Assembly: GCF_024362695.1 (NCBI RefSeq)
Contig: NC_065407.1
Coordinates: 8,432,001 to 8,496,000 of the forward strand
From: Pectinophora gossypiella
Taxonomy: Eukaryota > Arthropoda > Insecta > Lepidoptera > Gelechiidae
Direction of reading: 5' to 3'
Length of the DNA: 64,000 bases
The notes under the pieces: model-generated
Seen by the model: the letters and a program-made list of their open reading frames with translations, nothing else
The model's database searches: none
Told to the model about the DNA's origin: nothing
Part shown: one piece after another, positions 12,056-22,369 of the stretch
Layout of the letters: each line of letters begins with the position of its first letter
Numbering within the stretch: the stretch's first letter is position 1
Translations under genes and position numbers: made by a program

Positions 12056-15000
12056 ATGAATAAGGCAATGCTGCTGCTGCTTATAGTCCTCACTGCAGCC
12101 ATAGTGACAGACGCCAGATCATGCTCTGCCAGGTACCTATATATACTTACTTAAGTATTATGTTCCGTTTCCGTGCTTGGGAAGCGTTATAAGCCGTTGG
12201 TCCCGGTTACTACTTACCGATGTAAGTTAGTGACTGAATGCAAGCTGACAACAGTGTCATTGCAAAATGAAGATTAAAGATAAACTAGGTTTAAATTAAT
12301 AATGCGCCTGCCGAAAAATGTTGATGGATTTTAATTAAATAAATTGACAAGTCATAATAATAGGGTAGTTTCCAACTAGTCAAATCAATTACTTTTTACT
12401 AAACGTCAAAACACGAAATTACTATGCAATTTGTATGAAAAAGCATCCTGTGAAGTCATAGAAATAGTGTCAAAATGTCGCAGTTATTATTACATTTTTC
12501 TTTATTAAAATTCAAAATTGAGTTAAATAGTAAAAAGGAAACGTTTTTCGTCATCTTTAAATTTGTCTTTATTTAGTAATCAGAATTTCATAATTTTATC
12601 TCTGACCTAGGAAATTACCCAATTCTATTAGCGCCGCGGTCACGGTACTTCTTCCGTGACAATGGTACACACGTGTAAATATTTCAAATGACATTGATTT
12701 GCATGTTTGTATTGTTCATTCCTTAGACAATTATCTATTCTTTCGCAATAATACTCTAGCCTACTAAGTATATTATAATTATAGCAAAAAAAAAACACTA
12801 TAAACTCTACATGTCATCTTACTAATTGTTTTTCAGGAAAAGCAACCGCAATTGTGACAATGATGTAAGTATTATTTTCTTATGTTTATAATATTTTAGA
12901 AAAATCACCATTTATTTTTACCAAACTCAGACGCAGGTGCGTTTCAGAGGTACGTGACCTAAACCTATATTGAGCTGGTTTTCTCTTCCCGGGTAAGAAG
13001 GTCTGACACGCAGTCGCTTCTGTAAAAAACGTCAAATCTTCTGGTTAGATGAAAACCATTATAACGCAAGGGACATGATGATGAGAAAAACCTGTTCCTT
13101 TTACCACTTCCCTCACTTTGTTCTAAACAAGTTTATTCCTCCACTAGCCCGGGCCCAGGAGAACCAATGTACTAATGATGTATTTTTCATAGATTTTAAA
13201 CTTAAATAAAATCTTGTGGGATAGATAGCACGTCACTGAAACTTGAAAATGTTAAAAATATATGTAGGAAATATGTTACCATTGATTTGGTTAACTTAGC
13301 TTGTCAAAATGTAAACAATATTTTTGTTTCTGTAGAATTTCGCATGGACAGGAGGGGAACGCGGTGGTGTAATGGTTAACACGCTCGTCCCGGCTTGACA
13401 AAAGCTGCGGTTCAATTCCTGTCCGAGTCAGAATTTTTGATTTAAGGGTGGTATTAATAAACGAATCTCAGCTGAGACTGCCCTCAAGATCATGCTCAAG
13501 TCTCTGTTTTTATATGAGAACTGTCGCATTGACATGATCGTGAGGGCAGTCTCGAAGCTGAGATTAGTTTATTAATACCACCCTAAGTGTCTCTTTGTTT
13601 TGTGGTAATATTATATTACCAAAATCTTTTACGGAACTTCTAAAAATAAAGATGTAGTTCGCATAAATCTACTATTGCTGTACCCTGAAATCCCTGGACC
13701 GAGCTTCTAAGAGCAGGCAGCTGTACTTTGGCCGTGTTTGCGGCAAGATGCGACCTAATCGTCTCGCTAGAGGGACATGAGAGTTCGACATTGTCCTCCT
13801 TCGGTGATACTGGTGGTACCACCACGATGTGGTGTTTCGTTACACGGCCTAATCCGATTAAGCATTGTTAAACATCTCGATTTTGGCGGGATAGCTCCAA
13901 ATTTTAGCCTGAAATTAAATGTGATGGACGGAATCATGCCAAAGTAATTGTAGCTGTTTGTTACCTTTTTACACAGAAACCGCTAAACCGATTTAGATGA
14001 AAATTGGCACATAGATTGATCGAAACCCAGAGACGGACATAGGGCAAAATATGAATGCAAATATAAACTTATACATTGCATATTCTCGACTGCTACATTT
14101 ATATAGGTAACATAATTATGATATAGCCACGTAATAGTAGTAGTATTTATTATTTATTTATTTATTTGTACACAATAAAACAGGCACAAGTTAGTAGTGT
14201 TAGTGTGGTTAGTAGTGATTAGGCTGTAAAAATAAAAGTGCAATTAATTAAAATAGAACGAGTCAAATTCAATAGTTAGGTACAATTATTGTACTCTTGT
14301 GCCTGGAAATCCCAGCCTCAAGGATTTCCTATTATTTGTTAGGTAGTTATATTTTTTAGCTGCAATTCGTTTAATTGTTCAGACTTCGCATTAAGTACAT
14401 ACGTTAGTTTATGTTGCTATTGAAAGTAAGTATATAAAAGAAGTTCGTTAAATAAATAAATACTTAAGACCTTGATTCGCGCGTAAGCTTCGTTATCGGT
14501 GGCATATATCTAATTTTACACAAACAACGCAAGGCTAGACTAATTCAACAATCTATGCGGATGAGGTAATGCGACTGATAATGATTGAGGACAGTGGCAG
14601 AGGTGAAGGGAAGATGGTGATGGCAAATAATAAACAAATACTTATTTCATACTTAACATTGATAACCTAATACGTCCTAATGCTGGGCACGGGAGGCTAA
14701 AGAACTTTTATTGCGATTAATTTTAGGACTTCTATGTTAAATGTCACATAATATGAATAATTTATAAAGAAGGGTATACTTTTTAGGGACATATTTATAG
14801 TACTTTTAAGGACGGATTTATTGTAGGTGCTTTCTAGGGACAGATTTCTGGTATTTTCTAGAAACTAATTTGTGGTACTTACCAGATACGGATTTCTAAT
14901 ACTATCTAGGGACGAATTTATGGTACTCTTTAGGTACGAATTTATGCTGCTTTATAGGGGGGGAATTTATGGTACTTCCTGGAAACGACCTTTAGAAATA

Positions 15001-18000
15001 TTATAACATAATAGGTACCAAATTGGGGTTATCAAAGGCACATCCATCGCTAGATAAAATAATGTGGATGAGGTGATTAGCACGAAGTCATTAAAAAGTT
15101 CTTCTTTTACCTTTTAGAGTGACGACAAGAAGAAAGACTGCGACTCGTCCTCCTCCTCCTCGTCCTCGTCATCTTCGTCATCATCATCATCGTCATCATC
15201 TTCAGAGGAAGACGATGATTGCAATGTGAGTACCTTCTTAAATACTAATTGTCATGGTAACAGCCGTAGAGACATAGGTAAGAATCAAGATCATCAAGCA
15301 AACATAAGCTCACGCACGATTATGTTCCCAATTGGGGTAGTCAGAGATTATTGAGGTAGATCCATCGCATAACCGAGCTTTTTCTTAAACCAACGTCATA
15401 GTTGGTGAGCATTGATATAGTGACCTATAAAAATCATGCTTCTAAGGGCCTTAGCCAAGTTGCAAATGATTTCGAAAAGCGACGTTGACAATTATGATGA
15501 TGGATTGGCATGTCACCTTATGTCAACACCCATACCTTTTTATCGGAAAGAAAGAAAACAAGAAAACAATTTATTATAGAAATAAGTAGATAACAATATT
15601 GAGGAGAGAACAAAATAATTTTAAACCTTATCTGTAAAAACGGACATCATCTTAAAATATATATTTTGGTCGGTTAGTTAAATACATGTAGATGGATAGA
15701 TGTAGCATTTATTATGAACTTAGTCTAAACAATACAATACAGCGTGTTAGTGACATCGTAACGAATACCGCAGGGTCTGCATGAAAATCGCGCCGTACGC
15801 GGCGCGAATTGTATCGAGGGTTTCTACCAATAAACGCAGGGAATGATATCAACGTCGAACTATTGCTCGAAGTCCTCGATATAATTCGCGCCGCGCGCGG
15901 CGTGTTTGCCGTGCAGACTCTGCTGAGGGGATATAAATATATGAAAGTAAGTAATAATATTTATTATGCTATATTAATGTAGTATGAATAATTCAGTCCC
16001 AATTCATTTTCTTTTTCAGAACTCCTAGCGTTATTACGTCGTTATAAAAATACTTGAACAGCTAAGTATTATAAGTAGGTAGAGCAAACAGTACGCAGTG
16101 GAACACTCCAATTTGTTTGGAGAATGTTCTGGCTGCGGGCTCCTTCAGGCGAGCCTCGATTGCGGCAGTAATGAGCAATAATGATGAAACTGTTCCCAAC
16201 TCCACCGGCAATATTATTTTTATTCCCACTTTAACAGATATTAAGCCAGAGAAAAATTTTAACTCGATTTACAGTGGGCTGTGAATTTGTTTCGCTAGAC
16301 AGCCGTCAGTAGCAAAATAAAACTTGAACGGTTTAAACATTCCATGCTTCGGAAGGCACGTTATGCCGTCTACTAGCTAAAAAGCCTCCAGCAACTGACA
16401 CAGCGTGAAGTATGCTTCATACTCCCTCCGGTTGATTGAGGGGATACTTTATTTCGTAGGTAGGTAATGAATAAAGATAATTTCCTTTGATTCATTCATA
16501 AACATCATGAGTCATGTCCGGGGCCTATGACGTTTCAATAATAACCCTGACACCAGGGTTGATGGGGTTGGTAATCTACCTCACAACCCACACGATAGAT
16601 GAAGATTTATTAACACTGTTACACACGTAAATCTTTCTGGAAAATGTTATATTATTAACTTACCATATCATAATTTATGAACGTTCCATTCGCAAGTTGG
16701 TGGTTAGCGGAGTAGGTATATATTTACTTAAAATAATATTTGTGCTAGTATTGCCATTACATAAACAGCCTATATACGTTCCGATGCTGGGCACAGGCCT
16801 CCTCTCAATCAATCGGAGGCAGCATACTCCATCACGCTGCTCCACTGCTGGTTGGAGCAGGAGTTTTTATGGCTAATAGCCGGGACCAATGGCTTAACGT
16901 GCCCTTCGGAGCAGGGAATCATCTTACTTTTTCAGACAATCAGGTGATTCAAGCCCGAAAAGTCCTTACCAAACTTAATGTCCCCATCGGGAATTGAACC
17001 TGGACCTCCAGATCGTGAGCCTAACGCTCTAACCACTATACCACGGAGGCTGTTAGTATTGCCATTGTCAAACGAAAAGTTCGAAATATAAAATATTTAC
17101 TATAAAAAAACACTTCAATGTCATATTGACTTTAATTGTGTGATTTTGAACCAATTTGCTTTTCCGCAGGGAAAGAAAGATGACTCCTCGTCCAGCTCCT
17201 CGTCATCATCATCATCATCTTCGTCATCATCATCAGAAGAAGATGGCAAGTGCGATGACGATGATGACAATGACTCAAACAATCATCATGTTAGTATTTT
17301 TTTTCCTTTTACAGAGTAAATCTTAAAACTAAATTGCTGGGGTCAAAGTATTGCTCTTATACATACAGGGTGTTAGTGACATCGTAACGAAAACTTTGGG
17401 GTAAGATTTACACCATGATTCTCTGTCGCAAAAGTATGGAGCTCAAAATAATTATAAAAAAACAATCAAAAATCTTCATGAATTTTGCGAAGGAATATTC
17501 CACTTGATATTAACTCAGAATCATAAGCTGAATCATGCCCCCAGTGTACGGTACGGTATCAGTAACACCCTGTATACCTTCTATTATTAAGCCTTTTCCT
17601 AGTATGGGCTCTAATTTGGTTGGTAGAATGCTCAAATTAGGTTCCAAACGTTTTTTCGTTTCTGCTCCGCACCACCTAAATCTCCTGGTAGTTGCGGGTT
17701 CCAAATACATTCCGCTTAGGGACGGTACTGAAAAGTATCGGCGTCCGAAGGAAGTAATACACGATCCCGAGGACCCGATTACTCTAGCCATAGAGGCAGC
17801 CAATCAGCTCGCGACACCAAACACTTCAGGACCCCGATACCTACCCCGCCGGCGTGGTCGACGATGTCCCTCATTCAGCGCTTATCGCTATCGACCCACC
17901 AGGGTCGATTAATTCTTTCAAATATTTTTCTCCTCAGACGACGCCCTGAGCCGAGGTCCGCGCCCAACTGGGCACCCTCAGGCTGTTGTCTTAAACGTTG

Positions 18001-19325
18001 TACCGGGTGAGAGCCTTCAGCGCTCCCCATTTGTCCGGCCAAGTAGTTAATGCCATCTGCAGCAAATCTACAATAAGTCACGTCAAAAAAAAAGGTTGGT
18101 AGAATCAGGTATACTTATTCTGTACGAAGCATCCTATTGCATTGAGTGTAATGGTACATGTCATTCGTCACTAACTGGACCGGTTATGGAGTAAACTACA
18201 ATAATAATAACAATAGACAAACAATAAAATATACAATATACAAAGCAATATATAATATAAATACAATATACGAAGCTCTGCTGCGAGCAAGCAGTAACAC
18301 CCGGATGAGAAATTATTTTTTAAAAAAAAAAAGAAAAACTCCTAAATATACTTTAAAAACGATTTATACCTTTATAGTGGACTAAGACTCATAATTTAAT
18401 TAAAATAACTTAAGTATATAAAAAAATTACTGATCCAATCATTTGGAAGACATATTGGCGCCTGACTTTATTGTTTGAGTCAGTTCGTACTATTAGAACT
18501 TATGGGTTATAATATTATACACGGAGTTGGACGTTGCTATTCTTGGGTCGTTTTAGAACTGAGTACCGCATGAACCTAATTCTCTTTTGTCATTAATTTG
18601 CATTTAACAGCCTACCCATGTAGAAAAAAAGTAGGATTGTTTGAGAAACACAGTGATCGGCTCATTGTTAATACCCGGAAAAAAATAACTTGCTTTACAT
18701 GTCAGTTGATTGCATAAGATCAATGTATACGTTTTTATAATAAGATTCTCATTGACACTCAATATTTACCTTTTAAGACAATAATTAAACAGAAATTTTG
18801 TAAATTGTAAATGTAATAGTGATTATTTTGAAGATATGAATTCATGGGATTGACTGTCTGGGAACTCATATTAGGCAGCCAAATTATGAAATTGAATAAT
18901 AATAATTAATGTTTTTTTAAAGAACGTCTAGGGCCCTGTGCTGAGGTTTTTCTTGCAGCTTCTTTTCCCCGGAGACAGGTTGTGAGAAGCTGCAGCAGTT
19001 ATAGGCGGAGGAGACGTTCGTTATATAAAAATGAAATTCAAGGTGTAACTAATTTACCTACTGAATAAAGATATTTTGGAATTCGAATTTGAATAACCAC
19101 CTATTCTGATCAAAAATAAGATTGCTCATTTTGTGTGACTTTGTTTCAATTTATCAAATAAGCTAATGGTTCACGTATTTACTATGTACATAATTATGTA
19201 CTGTGAAACGTGATTTTACCTAACTTACAACTAAGTACCTAAATTGTCAATAATGACTTTAAACTTTTATTTTACAGCACAAAAAATCGAAGCACATGAA
19301 GAGTAAGAGATGCAGCAAAAAGTGA
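12056..19325 (+). CDS. Five-exon gene for a secreted poly-serine, acidic, Cys-containing protein (126 aa)
   Basis: Exons are 12056-12132, 12837-12864, 15118-15225, 17170-17289 and 19278-19325. Every junction is GT..AG and the phases agree, giving 381 nt, which is 126 residues and a TGA stop. Residues 1-20 are a signal peptide (MNKAMLLLLIVLTAAIVTDA). Exon 3 encodes 20 consecutive Ser flanked by KKKDCD and EEDDDCN; exon 4 encodes 17 Ser flanked by GKKDD and EEDGKCDDDDD. The C-terminus is basic and His/Lys-rich (HKKSKHMKSKRCSKK). There are six Cys, at about 23, 32, 43, 70, 99 and 123. The two Ser exons look like duplicates of each other. Ser codons are mixed (TCC, TCG, TCA, TCT, one AGC). A poly(A) signal lies 127 bases after the stop. 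Introns hold MITEs and SINEs. I know no named family; phosphorylated Ser runs, mineral or metal binding, or a silk or mucus role are only guesses. Gene structure is well supported, function is not. Confidence 0.82.
12363..12620. mobile_element. MITE (GGGTAGTTTCC ends), copy 1, in intron 1
   Basis: Begins GGGTAGTTTCCAACTAGTCA and ends GGAAATTACCC, an imperfect terminal inverted repeat. About 255 bp with the same body as 24342-24598 (for example AATTTGTATGAAAAAGCA and TATTTAGTAATCAGAATTT). Non-coding, so non-autonomous. Confidence 0.65.
12930..13085 (+). repeat. SINE family A body fragment (intron 2)
   Basis: Shares GGTACGTGACCTAAACCT, GCAGTCGCTTCTGTAAAAAA and TCAAATCTTCTGGTTAG with the family A SINEs. 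The tRNA-like head is absent. Confidence 0.55.
13355..13430 (+). repeat. tRNA-like segment, probably a SINE head
   Basis: Has an A-box-like GGTGGTGTAATGG and a B-box-like GGTTCAATTCC at about tRNA spacing. The acceptor ends do not pair, so a functional tRNA is unlikely. Confidence 0.4.
13445..13585. mobile_element. Palindromic MITE (AGGGTGGTATTAATAAA), copy 1, in intron 2
   Basis: The arms AGGGTGGTATTAATAAACG... and ...AGTTTATTAATACCACCCT pair over about 55 bases, including CAGACTGCCCTCA-type blocks. A second, right-arm-deleted copy lies at 45491-45599. Confidence 0.75.
14148..14340. repeat. Probable repeat-element end with TTTA run
   Basis: A TTTA microsatellite is followed by GTACACAATAAAACAGGCACAAG and, about 150 bases on, CTTGTGCCTGGAAATCCCAG. 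The paired GGCACAAG/CTTGTGCC motifs and AT run suggest a repeat end. The family is not identified. Confidence 0.35.
15739..15925. mobile_element. GC-rich palindromic MITE inside a MITE-end fragment (intron 3)
   Basis: Starts with CGTGTTAGTGACATCGTAACG, the end sequence of the MITEs at 17365, 38941 and 39201. Then follows an independent foldback, GCAGGGTCTGCATG ... CGTGCAGACTCTGC, whose inner arms contain GCGCCGTACGCGGCGCG and GCGCCGCGCGCGGC. A fragment of the inner arm (TTGATATAATTCGCG) recurs near 30.45 kb. Confidence 0.55.
16365..16605 (+). repeat. Fragments of SINE families D and B (intron 3)
   Basis: GTATGCTTCATACTCCCTCC and CGGTTGATTGAGG match family D. Further on, CCTGACACCAGGGTTGATGG and CACAACCCACACGATAGA match the family B tail. 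Confidence 0.5.
16769..17053 (-). repeat. tRNA-derived SINE, family D (near full length, intron 3)
   Basis: On the minus strand it runs from the tRNA-like head (GCCTCCGTGGTATAGTGGTT, then GGTTCAATTCCCG) to the tail GGCCTGTGCCCAGCATCGGA. The body shares the GTAAGATGATT and GGCACGTTAAGCC blocks with family B. A second copy lies at 63206-63488. Confidence 0.7.
17365..17575. mobile_element. MITE with ACAGGGTGTTAGTGAC ends (intron 4)
   Basis: The left end is CAGGGTGTTAGTGACATCGT and the right end ends ...AGTAACACCCTGTA. Inner arms TTCCACTTGATATTAACTCA and CATGATTCT pair. Copies lie at 38941-39167 and 39201-39430. The open frame at 17535-17912 begins inside it and is not a gene. Confidence 0.7.
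17740..18090 (-). repeat. Repeat family C, longest copy (intron 4)
   Basis: On the minus strand it starts after an A/T run with GACGTGACTTATTGTAGATT and extends through GCCCAGTTGGGCGCGGACCT, CGATAGCGATAAGCGC and GTCCTGAAGTGTTTGG to the region near 17740. It defines the family of which 4181, 10734, 11770 and 59880 are parts. Confidence 0.6.
18920..19085 (+). repeat. Repeat family E, plus copy (intron 4)
   Basis: Begins ACGTCTAGGGCCCTGTGCTG, then TTTTTCTTGCAGCTTCTTTTCC, and ends near TGAATAAAGATATTTTGGAA. Its first part is repeated on the minus strand at 19858-19928. Looks like a retroelement 3' end with its own poly(A) signal. Confidence 0.5.
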
Positions 19326-19451
19326 AGAAGAGTGAAGTTGTATCAAGCAGACATTTTGTAACAACAATATATACGTAACATACTTAATGAGGTAGCATTT
19401 AGTACAGAATTACAATTAAGCAACTCGGTTTTGTACACGTTTTTGAAGTAA

Positions 19452-19457
19452 AATAAA
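19452..19457 (+). terminator. Poly(A) signal of the Ser-rich gene
   Basis: Canonical AATAAA 127 bases after the TGA stop, followed by TG/T-rich sequence (TTGTATTTATTGTGTTTT), as expected downstream of a cleavage site. Confidence 0.7.
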
Positions 19458-19857
19458 GCTAAATGGTTGGAATTGCATTGTATTTATTGTGTTTTACATA
19501 CAACCAATGACGTTTTACAAATCGTTTCCTGTTTTAGTCAGAATTTGATTACTTTTGGAATGCTGAACCATTTTTGAGTTAATTAATCCATAAATCAGAG
19601 TCATTACCGATACCGATGTCAGTTTCATTTAATTTTATTGCTCAGATATGATTTCAATAAGCGGGACAATGTTGTATGTGCCCAATTTGCTTCTATGTGA
19701 GAGTATTTCAAAATATTTAAATATCTTGACTACTAATCCCAACTAGTCTTTCCACCAATTAAACAATTTATTTAGGAAATTAACATACAAAAAGTACAAT
19801 AAGGGCCAACGCATTCAAAATCCAATACATAAATATTCAAAAATAAAGAGTTATGGA

Positions 19858-19928
19858 CCGTCTTATTAGCCGAGGAAAAGAAGCTGCAAGAAAAACCTCG
19901 GCACAGGGCCCTAGACGTTCGTAAAAAA
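19858..19928 (-). repeat. Repeat family E, minus fragment
   Basis: On the minus strand it reads AACGTCTAGGGCCCTGTGCC, then GAGGTTTTTCTTGCAGCTTC. It matches the first ~60 bases of the copy at 18920. Confidence 0.55.
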
Positions 19929-19929
19929 A

Positions 19930-20920
19930 AGGTAAAATATTGTTATACAATGTAGTTTTATCCTACAATGCCTAACAATTTCCTACACTACGAAACATTT
20001 GTGGCTGAAGTAAAGTGGTGGAACAAATTTCTACTCACCACGTACTTATTTCTTTTTAACTCAAAGCAAAATCAGATAAATGCAAATAAAAATATGATCA
20101 TAATGTATCATTATGTTGAGCGTATAATAATCGTCCTTTTTACAGTACTTGCTATTTTAAATGATGTACTTACAATTTAAAGTAACTTTTATTATTTCTT
20201 TCAGCAGACGTCCGAGATTGTCATATATTTATATTATATCTGAAGAAGTTTGCTGGTTTTACGACAATAAACTAAAAATAACTGTTATTATGTTATGTCT
20301 TTATCATCCTCTGTCAAATTTGCTAAAATAGTAAAAGTGCCTTTAACTTTGACAATAGCTTTAAAGTGGTTCAATTAAGATCGCAATGGACATTAATGAA
20401 TACTACGCGTGTGTTGTGTGTAAATTTTGTCGACGAGTATAATTAAATATCGTCGTAAGAGCCCAGGCATTTTAATCACAAAATGCCTCCCCACTCATGC
20501 GCTATATTTCTGGTATTTTTCGCTTAGCGTTACGGATCAAAGGATACTAACTCAATGTCTAATTCAAATAAGGAGAAAAAGACATCCATCTGAATAGTGA
20601 CCTTAGTGGGCTCACTAAGGGACATTGATCCGAACAATAATTTATTATCTACTTATCGATAGCTAGGTAATATTTATTCAAAATAATTTGATGATTTTGA
20701 GCACTGTTTGATATCGTGGTTGCATTTAGTAAATAACAATTAGGTGGACCGTAATTTAAGAACTCACAATGTTATCAATTGTAAACAGTTCCATTTAGCT
20801 ATGAAAATATTGGTAACTGCTGGAATGCCGAGCATGGCCTATGGTCGTGCTAACGACAGTCAATGAATAGAATGGAAGTCAATTGATACAATAAGATCAA
20901 CTATGGTCAACTCACGAGCA
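19930..20920. other. Intergenic region upstream of the cytokine cluster
   Basis: AT-rich, no recognised gene. It lies between the Ser-rich gene and the first small secreted-protein ORF and would hold any upstream regulatory DNA of the cluster. Confidence 0.4.
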
Positions 20921-20922
20921 TC

Positions 20923-20956
20923 TATATTTATGATCAACAAGCGTTTTACTGTCACT
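20923..20956 (+). promoter_or_regulatory. Candidate core promoter (TATA and initiator)
   Basis: TATATTTA at 20923-20930 is followed at standard spacing (about 30 bases) by TCACT at 20952-20956, an initiator-like sequence. This would give a leader of about 60 bases before the ATG at 21013. Confidence 0.45.
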
Positions 20957-21012
20957 CATGCGATCGAAGAAGCACAACCTCCAAATTGTAAAGTAAACGG
21001 CGTCGTAAAACG

Positions 21013-21471
21013 ATGATAACAATATTTATTTTAAGTGCTGTTCTGATCTTGAGCCAGGCCTTGGTACTTAAGGACAAGGAAGACCGCAATATTTATTATG
21101 AAGTTGAAAATTTACCCGAACCTGTAGAACATCCTGATATAAACTATGTGGATAACAAAAATGAGTATGAGATGGCGGATAAACTTATGTACAAAGTAAT
21201 GTCACCTAAAAATGGTCGAGTCTATAACAGCATAAATAAAAAAGACTTTAAAGATTACGTCATCATAAAGGCAAAGCGACAAATGTTTGATATCAGCCCT
21301 TATGTGATGATGAGACAGTTAGATGATATAAAATATATGGTAATTTGGCTGAACTTGTATTGTGAGATGCATCCTGATTGCAACAGCAAGACATTAAACG
21401 AGGAACTTAACAAGGTAAGCCCATACAATGTCTATAACTTGTACAGTGCACACTCGGTGCGTGAGAAATAG
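21013..21471 (+). CDS. Secreted protein of unknown family (up to 152 aa), possibly the first exon of a spliced gene
   Basis: The ATG is preceded by a TATA/initiator pair. Residues 1-16 (MITIFILSAVLILSQA) form a signal peptide. The rest is a charged, Tyr- and Asp-rich chain (YYEVENLPEPVEHPDINYVD) with only two Cys close together (LYCEMHPDCN). It lacks the ENF cytokine motif of the next three genes. A strong splice donor, AAG|GTAAGC, lies in frame after codon 134 (intron would start at 21415). If used, the last 18 residues of the open frame are intronic. Joining in phase to the AG at 21673 would add CEWREIKND and a stop; joining to the strong acceptor at 22551 would add IVYAVGKN and a stop. No AATAAA follows the stop. 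It is the first of four + strand small secreted ORFs, so co-regulation with the cytokines is plausible. Confidence 0.6.
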   Translation: MITIFILSAVLILSQALVLKDKEDRNIYYEVENLPEPVEHPDINYVDNKNEYEMADKLMYKVMSPKNGRVYNSINKKDFKDYVIIKAKRQMFDISPYVMMRQLDDIKYMVIWLNLYCEMHPDCNSKTLNEELNKVSPYNVYNLYSAHSVREK

Positions 21472-21797
21472 ACATATCTATACGTAGGTATATTATCATT
21501 ACGTTATATAATTGTAATTGTATTATGAAATGCAATTCGAAAACAACTACTTACTTAGTATTATGTAAGTAGTCGGTAAAACTAACTTATTTGCGTTTTG
21601 CAACTATCTATGAATAACACAAACTCTAGAGTATATCAGTGTATCAATACGAAGCATGTTCTATTTAATACAGTGTGAGTGGAGAGAGATAAAAAATGAT
21701 TAGTGGTAATGTGTGTATCATGAATGTGAGGCGTCTGGCGGGAAGTATTTGTTCGACAAACGTGCACTGTGAATATTATCGGGCTTAGTATTGTAAA

Positions 21798-22082
21798 ATG
21801 TCCCTTTTGTTTACTCGACTATTACGCCTAATTATAATATTAAATATTGTTATCATTGTAAGCGCTATTCCATTTGGGAATTTGAACTTGACGGACTTGT
21901 TTGGAAATCCCGTTAAAGACATTTTGAATAGTTTAGTGGAAACCCAAGTAGATATAGGAAAAGATGTGAATGATACAAGTGATGTGGGCAAAGCAATGAT
22001 GATAGAAGTGCCCCAGAATACGGACAAGTGTGAGCCTGGCCGTGTGAGGGATATCAACGGAGTGTGCAGAGAGCCGTGGTGA
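21798..22082 (+). CDS. ENF-cytokine-like small secreted peptide precursor 1 (94 aa)
   Basis: The N-terminus is a long hydrophobic signal or anchor segment (LIIILNIVIIVSAIPFG). The middle is Asn/Asp/Val-rich. The last 17 residues, CEPGRVRDINGVCREPW, fit the ENF/GBP cytokine frame C-x2-G-x6-G-x-C-[RK]-x3, with the first Cys exactly 17 residues from the C-terminus, as in the true ENF precursor at 22853. Before the Cys is MIEVPQNTDK, similar to IIRVPNIA in the next gene. This is what is expected of a precursor whose C-terminal peptide is the active form; the cut site is not clear. Only 65 nt, with no ATG and no poly(A) signal, separate its stop from the next ATG, so the two may be dicistronic. 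Lepidopteran ENF genes are known to have related genes just upstream (called uENF in some species); identity with those is inferred. Confidence 0.75.
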   Translation: MSLLFTRLLRLIIILNIVIIVSAIPFGNLNLTDLFGNPVKDILNSLVETQVDIGKDVNDTSDVGKAMMIEVPQNTDKCEPGRVRDINGVCREPW

Positions 22083-22147
22083 CCACACCGCGGCGGTGAC
22101 TTGTATAGCGGTCTTGCAGCGCAGTGTGCTTAATTCATTTCGTTACA

Positions 22148-22369
22148 ATGGACGCGAAAAATGTGTTTATATTGACAGTAGTGATATTGAGTGCGTGTAC
22201 TATGGGAAATTCAGGCGTAGTGTTTAATTTTCACGATAAAATCCGATCAGCAACCACAGAAGCCTCTGAATCAGCGACATTGAATAGTCAAATCATCAGA
22301 GTACCTAATATTGCTTGCCCTAGTGGATATAGACGCGATGGACTAGGAAATTGCCGAGAAATATTTTAA
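22148..22369 (+). CDS. ENF-cytokine-like small secreted peptide precursor 2 (73 aa)
   Basis: The start is taken at the ATG at 22148 (MDAKNVFILTVVILSACTMG), which gives a clean signal peptide. The longer frame upstream uses a GTG codon and has no support. The mature region is short and Ser/Thr/Glu-rich. The C-terminus CPSGYRRDGLGNCREIF fits C-x2-G-x6-G-x-C-R-x3, again 17 residues from the first Cys to the end. IIRVPNIAC resembles the block before the Cys in the gene at 21798; cleavage after the Arg would leave an 18- or 19-residue peptide, which is a guess. No AATAAA follows. It lies between ENF-like gene 1 and the ENF precursor, same strand. Confidence 0.75.
   Translation: MDAKNVFILTVVILSACTMGNSGVVFNFHDKIRSATTEASESATLNSQIIRVPNIACPSGYRRDGLGNCREIF

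Noticed and set aside
17535..17912. 125-codon + strand ORF
   Set aside because: It starts inside a MITE and runs through an antisense repeat family C copy within intron 4 of the Ser-rich gene.
22124..22147. N-terminal extension (MCLIHFVT) of ENF-like gene 2
   Set aside because: It would start at a GTG codon. The ATG at 22148 gives a proper signal peptide.
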